A stretch of 54,356 nucleotides of DNA from Lingula anatina (taxonomy: Eukaryota; Brachiopoda; Lingulata; Lingulida; Lingulidae): the NCBI RefSeq assembly GCF_001039355.2, contig NW_019773743.1:1-54356 (forward strand), given 5' to 3'. This document shows, one piece after another, positions 38,114 to 47,849 of this stretch; the stretch's first letter is position 1; the number at the start of each line of letters is the position of its first letter. The notes under the pieces are model-generated. The model was not told where the DNA came from and did no database searches. It worked only from the letters and a program-made list of their open reading frames with translations. The position numbers and the translations under genes are program-made.

Positions 38114-41100
38114 ACTTACCATGCCGTTCCACCTGTGTCATGACTGCCCTCGTTTCTTTTATTAACGAAGCAAATTAAAGAGGAAATAGAGCAAGAGAGT
38201 AAAAACGAAGATCACAGGAAATACGATTCCTTCATCCTGTTTCTACTGAGCCATGGTGACAATGGTGCTGTGTATGGTACAGATGGTTATCTTTTGCCCT
38301 ACGACATGATCAAAAACATTTTGAATAACAAAAACTGTCCAGGCCTAAGGGGGAAACCGAAAATGATTTTTATTCAGGCTTGCCAGGGAAGTGAGTACAA
38401 TGTGTATGGCTTTAAGATCAAGTGTAAGGCTGTGTAAGGCTATAATAATTATTGATTTTTACTTGTTTGTCATATGTAAATATATGGTATTTATTGAGAA
38501 TATAAAACTTTTAGTGTTATAAAAGCACAAGACCATTAATATTAAAATGAATTTTTATATTATATCTCTGGCATTTAAAACAAACAAGGTTTGTTACAGT
38601 GGCTTCATTTCAATATAGCAGAATAAAATCACAACTTAACAAAGCTTGGTGCTCTGTAATATTACATATTTTTTATAGTAGTGTTAATAGCGCTTAACTA
38701 CATGTATACAGCAAGTGAAACTACATGGCTAACAGTTTTACTAGTACACGATTCACTTGGTATTTTATGTAATATTCATTTATTTCTTTATTTTCCCAGA
38801 GACAAAGGATTCTGGGACATTACCTGACGTACAAGCAGGGCAACAACCGGAGCCACTGCCGCAGATCACTGATTCGGGGAATGATGTACCGGATGCACCG
38901 CATGAATTATCACAGCAATTCAATGATCCCACTATGTCGGATTTTCTCGTGGCACAGGCGACTTCACCAGGTACATGTACTTGATCGTGTCGCTTTTTAA
39001 AATGGGATGTTTGTATTTACCGTTGGATAACCTGAGCCACCGAAGGCAATTTCTAGCAATAAAGTTAATTTTACACTTTATGTGAAAAACGACAAGTGCA
39101 ACGTTTTCTTTTTTGTTTGTTTTAGACTACGTATCGTGGCGAGACAAAGAAAAGGGGACATGGTTTGTTCAATCCATAGTAAAAATATTTACTGCTGAAG
39201 CATACAGATCGGACGTTTTGTCAATGTTACTGAAAGTAAGTATTAGAATTACATAAAGCGTAATGCTGCATTTAAGGTATGATAGATTCAATGAAACGCA
39301 CATACAAACGAGCGCAGGCACACACCAACACACGTAGAGATAGAGATGGGAAGGAGAAGAAGCTAGAGATGAGAAATGTCTATGACCAAATTTTCAATGT
39401 TCTTTTGTCATATTTGTACGCCACTTTGATAACTATGCAGAGAAATATTGTCTTTTGGAACTTATATTACCCGCATTCGTTATAAAATGATTTGACTAAT
39501 TTATCAGCATTGTTTCTTCAATGTTTTATCTTGCGAAGTCAATGTTAAAGCACCGCGGATTAAAACTGCATTTAACAGTGAAATTTTTATACATTTTTTT
39601 TATTCTGCTAGGTTAACAATGAGGTGTCGCAGATGTCAACTGTGCAGGGCAGAAAACAGGCTTCAGTGTTGGATTGCAGCTTACGAAAAAAGGTTTTCTT
39701 CAACGTATCTCGTAGTAAGTTTTACAAAAATATTTAGTGTCTGATTTATATTAATTATTCAAACACATCGGTTATGATATTCTGCCAACACTGTACATGC
39801 ACATGGTGGTATGATTCATAATAAAATGTAACTTTCATTTAAGTTGCAGATACAGAGAGTGAACATGATGTATCCCATGATATTGAGAATTCACAGAGTC
39901 AGTCTTTCCGACCGCGTCACAATTTTCCACATATGCCATTCAATATTAGCCACCCAGAAAATACAGGTGTGCAATCATCAAATGTTTCCAGACCCCCTGG
40001 ACCTGTCTTCCCATCCGCCATCTATCCAGAGGGCACCCACGGTAATCAACCATATTACAATAACATTGGTTATATGCCTCAAGGGCACCAGGGTTATCTC
40101 CAAGGATCAGCGCGCTTTCAGACCTCTCTGTCGTCGGTTCCTATCGGTGCCTTCCCAATGCAGTCCCCAGAATACGCTCCGGGGGTTCCCCATCAGTTGC
40201 AGGGAGCCATAGGTGGGCATCCATCGCAAATGATGTCCGCTACAGAAAAAGGTCAAACAAATACAACTCTAAACACCGGCTTCCTGTACCCGTACTTCCC
40301 GTACGCAACCAACCAACCCACGTATGCAGGTTACCAAACACACGGTGTCGGAAACGCCTCATTTGCTCAACTGTCGCAAACCGCGGCGATTACTCCGCCA
40401 CAGAATCCTTGCACACCCCCGGTGAACACAAACCCTGGTGTTGCCCAGTCAAAGCCAGTTGGTTGTTTGCCTCAACAAATGCAATACCACGCCAGGCTCG
40501 CATATCTCGTCCAACATGAAGGTACACGTGTGTTTCGTAAGTTCTTCCTACGCGATATCGTCATTCCGAAACTAAAGAGCGTTGGTCAGTACAACTTGGG
40601 CGCTTCAGAAAACCAGACGTTGAATGTATTTCTTGCACTCTCCGATATAAAAAATTGTCTCACACTACTAAAGAAGCCAAAGGGAAAAGTTATGTTCCCT
40701 CAACAGTATGACCAATTGTATCCATCCAGTGGACAAGCAGATATAAAACGTTTTGATATTTCCCTCTTATTCATTTTAATAAGAAACCTCCACCCCAATG
40801 GAAAGAACTTAAGTTGGGTCTTAAAGCCTGGTCAAGCATCCCAAGGAGACATCGACCACATCATCAAGATAAGAGACATCAGAAATAACATCTTTCATGA
40901 CGGAAAATTCGAGCTGGATGAGGCTAAGTTTGAAGACACGTGGAGAGATGCTTCCGGTGCAATTTTGTCGCTAGGTGGCAAACAAGACAAGATTGATTGG
41001 ATCAAAATGAACAATTTCAACGAAGAGAAATTCAGACAATTGATCAAAAGCGTCACAGCTTCAGACCAGATTCTTCAAAAACTGGATGAAATATTAATGT

Positions 41101-41138
41101 TTCTTCGATCACACGACTTGGGATATTACGGGCAATGA
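36322..41138 (+). CDS. Trypsin-like / caspase / DZIP3-like HEPN fusion protein, 932 aa (gene model)
   Basis: Join of 36322-36994, 37335-37390, 37755-37925, 38171-38390, 38800-38970, 39126-39235, 39612-39714 and 39844-41138; 2,799 bases, 933 codons with the TGA. The start is set by an in-frame TGA 12 bases before the ATG in the same exon. Domain order: trypsin-like (about 25-215), caspase p20 (about 235-375), linker (375-418), p10 (about 419-502), Pro/Gly/Tyr-rich linker (about 503-715), DZIP3-type HEPN (about 717-881), helical C-terminus. It has no CARD or DED. Caspase residues His328 and Cys371 and the S1-pocket arginines (about 270, 436) are present, so it should be an active Asp-specific protease. 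HEPN domains are nuclease-related helical bundles common in conflict systems. A role in cell death or innate immunity is inferred from composition. Confidence 0.8.
37335..37390 (+). CDS. Caspase-HEPN exon 2: pre-p20 segment, ending at a GC donor
   Basis: A 56-base exon (ATTTAG acceptor) in phase 1 to 0, encoding VPDNPSYYMYAVRCPEDE. It must end at GATGAG|GCAAGT: the next exon begins in phase 0 with the conserved caspase YKNNSKPRG. The donor is therefore of the GC-AG class with an otherwise ideal consensus. Confidence 0.8.
37647..37720. repeat. (CA)n microsatellite in caspase-HEPN intron 2
   Basis: Two CA runs (about 37647-37660 and 37684-37720) in the GC-AG intron, about 35 bases upstream of the exon 3 acceptor. 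Confidence 0.85.
37755..37925 (+). CDS. Caspase-HEPN exon 3: start of caspase p20
   Basis: 171 bases, phase 0-0 (TTTTTCAG acceptor, AAAT|GTAAGT donor), residues 244-300. Contains KPRGRALIISNECF and LPRRDGTKVDVVALRKLL, including the R-x-GT-x-x-D that supplies an S1-pocket arginine. The preceding intron holds a (CA)n tract. Confidence 0.88.
38071..38110. repeat. (TC)n microsatellite in caspase-HEPN intron 3
   Basis: Uninterrupted TC run, about 60 bases before the exon 4 acceptor; it may extend the polypyrimidine tract region. Confidence 0.85.
38171..38390 (+). CDS. Caspase-HEPN exon 4: catalytic His and Cys of the caspase
   Basis: 220 bases, phase 0 to 1 (ACGAAG acceptor, GGAA|GTGAGT donor), residues 301-373. 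Contains FILFLLSHGDNGAVYGTDG (catalytic His328) and KMIFIQACQG (catalytic Cys371), the QACQG form as in caspase-8. Both catalytic residues are intact. Confidence 0.92.
38800..38970 (+). CDS. Caspase-HEPN exon 5: p20-p10 linker and start of p10
   Basis: 171 bases, phase 1-1 (TTTCCCAG acceptor, CCAG|GTACAT donor). An acidic, proline-rich linker containing DVPDAPHEL, with a candidate autoprocessing site after Asp405, then MSDFLVAQATSP, the conserved p10 opening. One linker exon between p20 and p10 is long for a caspase. Confidence 0.82.
39126..39235 (+). CDS. Caspase-HEPN exon 6: caspase p10 core
   Basis: 110 bases, phase 1 to 0 (GTTTTAG acceptor, GAAA|GTAAGT donor). Encodes YVSWRDKEKGTWFVQSIVKI, which includes Arg436 of the conserved SWR substrate-binding motif. 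Confidence 0.9.
39612..39714 (+). CDS. Caspase-HEPN exon 7: end of caspase p10
   Basis: 103 bases, phase 0 to 1 (TGCTAG acceptor, CGTA|GTAAGT donor). Encodes VNNEVSQMSTVQGRKQAS and CSLRKKVFFNVSR, the final helix and strand of p10. Confidence 0.88.
39844..41138 (+). CDS. Caspase-HEPN exon 8: disordered linker and DZIP3-like HEPN domain
   Basis: 1,295 bases to the TGA at 41136-41138. Acceptors at 39842-39843 (TTTAAG) and 39848-39849 (TTGCAG) both keep the frame and differ by two residues. About 200 residues rich in Pro, Gly, Tyr, Gln and Asn precede the HEPN-like part: YHARLAYLVQHEGTRVFRKF, FDISLLFILIRNLHP, IKIRDIRNNIFHDG and FEDTWRDASGAIL. Arg848 and His853 form the R-x4-H signature. The layout matches the DZIP3-type HEPN family. 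Confidence 0.85.
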
Positions 41139-41390
41139 CAACATTAACGGTTGAAATTCCGTGTGCACGAGAATGGCACAAATTTATAAAAGCTATTGTA
41201 TTAATGGCTGCATGACAGTCGGGTTTTCCGAACGTGCATTTTGTGTACACATCGAAGACATACATCGCTGCATACATATGCATATAATTACTTTAATTGA
41301 TTTAATTGTTTGGGCTGAAAGTAAGGTAATGTAAATAGAAATCGCGATTTACCAACATTGTATAATGATAATAAAATGGGTATTAAGTAA
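41139..41390 (+). terminator. 3'UTR and poly(A) signal of the caspase-HEPN gene
   Basis: AATAAA at 41370-41375, 232 bases after the stop codon. Cleavage is expected shortly after. The 3'UTR has no other recognised element. Confidence 0.55.
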
Positions 41391-43254
41391 CGTGTAATAT
41401 TTGAACGTATTTGAATGCCATATGATATTACCCTCTACCAGGGCCACAGATTGATTTTTTCACTAGATATTCGCAGTTGTATCTCTGGTTAATTCAAGTG
41501 TACTTGAATAATCCGCGGCAGAGGGTATTAATATATCAATATGTTGTGAAAGATGTATGCTGCTTTACATCATGATTTTGAACATGTATTAGTACAAATT
41601 AACTGGAGCTTTTGCGTTTAAGAAGTGGTGTATTTCTCTTCTCCGATACATTTAAAGACAGGAGATAAATGTCCACTTCCATAGTGCCGGTTGTGTCCTA
41701 TGAAGCTGTTGTCAAGTTTTACTTCTGTTTATTAAAACAAAATTGAGTAGAATTCAGTAATGGATAATCATGATGGGGATATTTGTCCAATACTTTCCCC
41801 TATTAAGTACTGGTCATTATTTAAGTTGGATGGGGAGAGGGAGTGGAGGAGAAAATGGGAAGCCCTGACCTTTTTAAGCAAAAATAAGGGGGGTCTTTTT
41901 AAAAGCTACTTTGGTAACTTTAATGAATTCAAATTTTTTTCATCCTTCAAAGTAGTTTTCCTTAAATTTTTATTAGAATTTGCAATAATAATGAAGTGTT
42001 TTTAGCGTCTCATATTTACATTCCAATTTTTTTTTGTACAACCATTCAATTTTTACATGTAATTTTTATTAAAGTACCCGCATGAATGCAGTATTTTAAC
42101 ATACTTTTTAAGCCGTAATAGTGAACAATATAAATTTTACACGATTCTTATTGAAGGGGCTGACTTTTTCAATCAATCCGGAAGGGGGGTCGCGAAAAAA
42201 ATTGAATGCTACAATATATAAGGGGGTCTCAAAATTTTTATCACGGGCATTTCCTCTTCCGCCCCCACCCCTTTCCGACTTAAATAATGACCTAACCCTT
42301 AGGGATGGGTCAAGCACCGAATTTAACTATACCTTGCTTGCAAGATGTTTCAGTATGATGTGGAGACAGGCAGGCAAAAGGTTGACTGTAGAGATGTCAA
42401 GAGAGTGAATGAGTGCGTTTGCACTTGTCCTTAGTGTGGGAGAGCTTTTAAATCAAAATAGATATCTATGAACATCAGAGATCATGCCGATTAAGAGAAA
42501 TCACAACATGGTGCCCTTTTCGAGAAACTTTGGACCGAGGATAAGGCATCATAGCCAAATATTCTTTGTGTAGTGCACCTGTACTTGTAACAAACAAAGT
42601 GCACGTGTGAGATGATATTTTAATTAGACAGCAAATATTATTAGCTTGTGTTATACAAACAGCAACGTATGAGCGATTGTTACTAAGTATTATATAGCTT
42701 AATATGTTACTTGAGTTTTTAATAGATTGGCCTAGCAAATAGTGTTTTGGTACTTCGCAATTTTACTGTTTAATGGAGTTTTTGATTAAGAACTAAATTT
42801 CTAAAACAAGCGAAATTTGAAATGCATTTTTTGGTTAAAAAGACACTAAAGAATTTTTAGTGTCTTTTAAGTGACACTAATTTTTTTTAGTGTCTTTTAA
42901 ATAATGATATATTATAATACATTTCCTTCGAAATATAAGTGTGGAGAATAAATTGTGGAAAGGCATTTTTTTCTGCATGTCTCTTTAGGCATCGATTTAT
43001 ATCAATTCTTACTATTGACTATTGGCGTCTCTTTGGGAAGTATATTACATCACGCAGGGTATTACCAGGCCTTCCAGGATGTGGTGCGGTCTAATGTTGA
43101 ATATAAAACGTCAAACGTACGCACTTATTTACGCACATGTGCCTACTGTATATACATGTACGTATGGTCATCCCCTGCACCCGCTGCCGTTTTACCTAAA
43201 AAAACGCATGGTTTATTATCTGCAAACTTACTGGAGTGATTTGCAGGCGAAACG
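41391..43254. other. No gene recognised
   Basis: AT-rich intergenic sequence. It contains diverged GGGGGTC-TTTTT-AAAA pieces (41890-42260) and a small palindromic patch built from AGTGTCTTTTAA words (about 42838-42902). Open frames here are short and without signatures. Confidence 0.4.
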
Positions 43255-43575
43255 ACATCTTTATTGGACCTTTATCTGAAAATTATTTAAGGAGTATTTT
43301 GTGAATAGTTCAATTTCACAAAATTATCTTTTCAGAGGGGTCCATTTGAACCCCCATGTGCCTGAGGCCCTGTGACAGCTACATTCCGAACGAATAAGAT
43401 TTAATGAAAAAAGTCGCACTATTAGACCTTTATCTTAAAATTGTTTTAGCAGTATTTTGTGAATAGTTCAATTTCACAAAATTATCTTTTCGAAGGGGTC
43501 CATTTGAACCCTTATCTGCCTGAGGCCCTGTGACAGCTACATTCCAAAAGAGTTAGATATTAATAGACAAAGTCA
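43255..43575. repeat. Tandem duplication, two units of about 165 bp
   Basis: Units starting about 43257 and 43425 share GAATAGTTCAATTTCACAAA and CTGAGGCCCTGTGACAGCTA nearly unchanged. No coding capacity is seen. Confidence 0.8.
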
Positions 43576-44234
43576 ATATATGCATTGTCGGTAAACTTCT
43601 GATGTCCCACATATCGAAAGCGTATATGTGCATGTCTAAAGTTAACACCTCTGTGGTCAACTTGCATTGAACCGTTGTAACGAAACTAAGGATCCGTGTA
43701 ACGGAGAGTCTGCCCTCCATGTAGTTATTATGGTTAGGGTTAGCCTGACCTAAGTGGGTCAAAATCTAGGGCGAGGCTTACGCTGTACAAATGAATAGGA
43801 AGCGAACTCTCTGTCACGTTTCACCGGACGACAGAGTATATTATGAAAGAAAAGTGTTAATGCATGGTTATAATGGGTGTATTTTTCTTGGGATGTGAAG
43901 TAGATTTATGCTGATCAGCTTTTTGACATCTGACGATCGATGTCTAAATCGCTTCCATGTATTTCGAAATACTGTAGATGAATGATAAGACGCGAGTTGA
44001 GGTAGGCCCGTAATAAATGACGGCAATACAAATACAGTTTACCTGTAATATTACATGTGGCACAGGTAATACAGTGATACAGGTGGTTATGTATTTGTTC
44101 AACGATTCGAGATTTCATTTTCACTGCATTTGCCCAAATCAATGTCTCCCGAGGAGTCAAGTGAAGTAAAAAATATGGCGTCACCTGACATTTGTCAATA
44201 TTTGTTTCGCAGGTGAACTGGGGGATTTTTCACG

Positions 44235-44375
44235 TCACAACAGCGCATGCGCGTGTCTTAAAATAGTGCATCTGGAATTTTCCAATCAAGACTGGTGTTA
44301 GACTACTGTGGTACTGCTTTGTGAAAGGTAGTAAAACTGCTTTCAAGGAAAGATGGGTTTACTGAGAGAGGAGAG
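44235..44375 (+). promoter_or_regulatory. Second copy of the NRF-1/TATA-like promoter module with a candidate first exon
   Basis: AGCGCATGCGCGTGT (44242-44256) followed by CTTAAAATAG and CTGGAATTTT matches the module at 34335-34375 over about 40 bases. As there, a purine-rich exon end GAGAG|GTAAAT (donor at 44376) follows about 120 bases later, with an ATG 25 bases before it. No downstream coding exon is recognised inside the window. Confidence 0.4.
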
Positions 44376-47300
44376 GTAAATGCCAGCGCCGCGGCTTATG
44401 CGGTATGTAGTAAAGCAAATGACATACACTTTCGACAATTACAAAACAATTAATAGAGAATTAAATGTGTAGGAAGTTATTGAGTGCAAAGTAAATGTCT
44501 TAAAGTGTCAACAAGTGCAGAGACTGTTCTCGAAGTAAGAAAGTATGGAACGTTTCAGAGTTAGATATAGTTGGACTGATTGGTTAATTTTTCTATTGAT
44601 TTGCACGTTTTAACACGTGTAAAACTCATGCATACTTGAGTTGGACAAGATCCAAGATGAGTAATTCGGAAAATATTTTAAATATTTTCAATCATACACA
44701 AGTCTCATTTAAATTACTAAATTAGGAAATGTTGAATAGAGTTTTGTAATATGAGAATGGGAAATTCTTTGGGAAAATAGAATATAAATACTTGTAGATT
44801 CTGTGAAAGAGGAGTCGGTGAATAAACGGTCGAAAGCTCCGAACTGCTTTCGTCATTTCTCATTATAACAAGTAGGTTTGTGTTGCATGTTCTCCTCTTT
44901 AACATACATGTAAAACGGCTATTGTATACGTAGCAAAGTGAAATGATGGAAGTTTCACCGGGGGAGTATGTTTGCCAAAAAGGTCAGTCTCGTGACAAAT
45001 ATGTTAATGCCTAGCTGTGCATGTGTGAAGTGTAAGCACACATTAAAATTTGTCATTTCAGTGTTGTTTGTTAGTGCTACATGACTCGTTTGTTTACACC
45101 TCTTTATTTTTTTTAAAAGAATCACAGCACAATTACTGCTCAACATAAAATGAGTAAGAGCTTTAACCACTCCGGCCTGGTTAGGGATATAAATTGATCG
45201 TCAAAATATCTTGAAAAAAGTTATTTTTCACATTCCATCTAATTCAAAAAATAAAAATAAAAAAAATTTTTTTACCGTGTAATTAATTATATATAATGAG
45301 CACCCTGACAAAATACTGTATATCAAACCAGGTAAACAGTCTGGAACACGATCGTGTCAGGTTCACCCATTTTTATTTAGATTTGCTAGTACAGTGGTAG
45401 TAATATTTATGTTTCCGTTGTATAATGTCCTGTGAATAGAAGGGGACGGACAAACAATGGAGAGCCCTAAAAATCCCTTAGAAATCCGAACGCAAAAACA
45501 CAATAGTTTAGGCGTAGTAACACAATAGCTTAGGCGAGTGAACCCCATGACGTCGGTATCTGTTGTCCAGCGCGAGCACAACAATCTGCTGTAACTAAGA
45601 GTAATCAACAGCGGAATAAATCAGCCAGAAGGTCCCTATTGTTTGTTGCGGCGATAGGATTATACAGACTTGACATTTAATATGGAATATTTTTTTCCAA
45701 ATCATTTTTCATCAGTTTTTTCCTATTTACCTGACTGATAAATTTAAATAAGGATTTAAATCGTGTTTTAACAACTTTAAGTTACCTCTTTGATGTCATT
45801 GTGACATCAGTTCATTAATGGAATTCGCCAGAGAAGCAAACAAAAACACATTGCCTATTCTACGTCATACGACAACCATTAAAAGAGATATTTTGGACCT
45901 CCATATTTTCCAAATTATTGTCTGTAAAGGAGTTACACGCTCCACAAAGGGCCCTCATGTCAGTGTCTAGTCACAGTAACGGCCGCTGTTACGCATGACC
46001 TCTTCTGGCTGCTACCAGCGCTCTCATGTGGCAACGGATTCCTTGGGATAGGTTTTTAAAGTTCAATCTGGAATAACGTTCCAGGCATCGGTCAAAATCT
46101 GTCCAATTTGGTCCAGTTTTGTTGTAGGACATGTAGGACATTGATTCGGCGAGTAATGACCTACCCACATATTGTCTATGTGGTTCAAATATGACGGTTT
46201 TGATAACCAAGATAGCTGCTCATTCCCTTGGTTCTGTAAGTAATCTGCTATTAAGGCCACTAATAGTAAAAGGACCAAAGTCATAGAAACAAAGCCATGG
46301 GCTTATAACTTTTTATAAAAAATTAAAACAAACTTCCCAAAAGGCCAATTAAAGACGGGGATTAAGTACAGTGTCCAACGGATGACGCTATAGCGCCAAT
46401 TATTATTATTATTTTTTTTTTTGGGGGGGGGGGATGCCGTTTTCGGAATTGGGATTTTCTCTATAACCAAGACAGCTATTCGAGTGATTCAAAAGGCCTC
46501 ATAAAGCTGGGTGAAAGCACTTCAGCGCGGTACCAGGGAATTGTCTTAAACTATTTACTTTTGATTTTATCATCTTTTATGTTAAATTACCCCATATTTC
46601 AATGGGTTATTCACTTCAAAAGACGATAACTTTCAAACAAACAATTTCCTCTTAAACCCCTGATATCATGCTGTAGTCCACATTCCCAACAACAATAGGT
46701 GCATCTTTTGTAACGATCGGTTGCTCAGATAGTGAGATATACTTGGCAGCGATTCACTCATCTCGTCAATATAGAAAGCTGTTAAAACAGCCAAAAACGT
46801 TCACAGGTTGGTTAACAGAGCTTATTAGTCATATGCTTAGCTGGCAAATTTACCTGTTATCGGTAATACGACCAGGTGGAACCATTGCTCATTGTCATCT
46901 AAAAATATTTTGTTTGGGTGCTTTGAAAGGGCAGAAAATCGTGCTTTTGTTACATTTTCCGACCACTCGTTAGTCTTGTAAGCGTGCCGCCATTTTGATT
47001 GACAGCTCTGGAGACGGCCCTAGCCTAGTGATGCCCAGTTGGGTGTCAAGGATATGAAGAAGGAAGCGCTAACAAAGGCGATTACATTTAACCGCAATTA
47101 AGAGGTGTGAAGTTGCATTTGAACGTTTCAATGGCAAACGAGTAATTCTACCTGAGAGATTCTTTTTCTGTTATCGGCAAAGTGATCAGTAAAACTGTCT
47201 GCCGAGAGCAAGTGGCCGTCACTTGTGTTAATAAGAGTTTTTTTTTTTTTTGACGGGCAACGCTGCAGGATTATTTTGCACGGCACTTGGTAATCGTCAG

Positions 47301-47849
47301 ATCAACGGAAAAACCCAGTGATTACTTCAGAGCGGTCTCTCTCAAAATGCCAGCTAAGATAAAGGGGAGACGCACAAGATTCAGCGGTAAAAGTGGCTGA
47401 GAGAAGGCTTTTGAATAAATATTTTATTTTTACACACATGACACTTAGACCCTATTTGCTTTTTACCTGCTAGTCTTGACTATTTTCGGGGTCTTTTTGT
47501 GATTTTCATTTTTGGATACATTTTGAACTCTTTCTTCCCGCTTGATCAGTGATTTTGAAATTGTTTTTCTCCAAATATCGCAAAATGCAAAGCCGCTAAC
47601 ATGCGTTTTTTATTTTTATTGTTTTAATCATGCTGTCAACCCTTGCTTGGATTTCTCTCATTTGGCCATTCACATCACAATTTTTCGCGTGTCTCTCAAG
47701 CTCCATGATATCATATCTTGGAGAATAAAATTTCATTTTGTCAACATTAGATTTACCTTTTGCAAACGGCGACCAACAATTATTTCCGGTTTCGTAACGT
47801 GTCGCAGATAGGCCTACGCTCGCCGATATATATCGCAAAGATTAAGAGC
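44376..47849. other. No gene recognised
   Basis: Intergenic or intronic sequence. It contains the partial inverted copy of the 31-kb hairpin repeat (45320-45358) and a poly-T/G patch at 46400-46433. No domain-bearing frame is seen. Confidence 0.4.

Noticed and set aside
41760-42005. 81-codon plus-strand frame
   Set aside because: AT-rich, shares pieces with a nearby diverged repeat (42120-42310), no domain signature.
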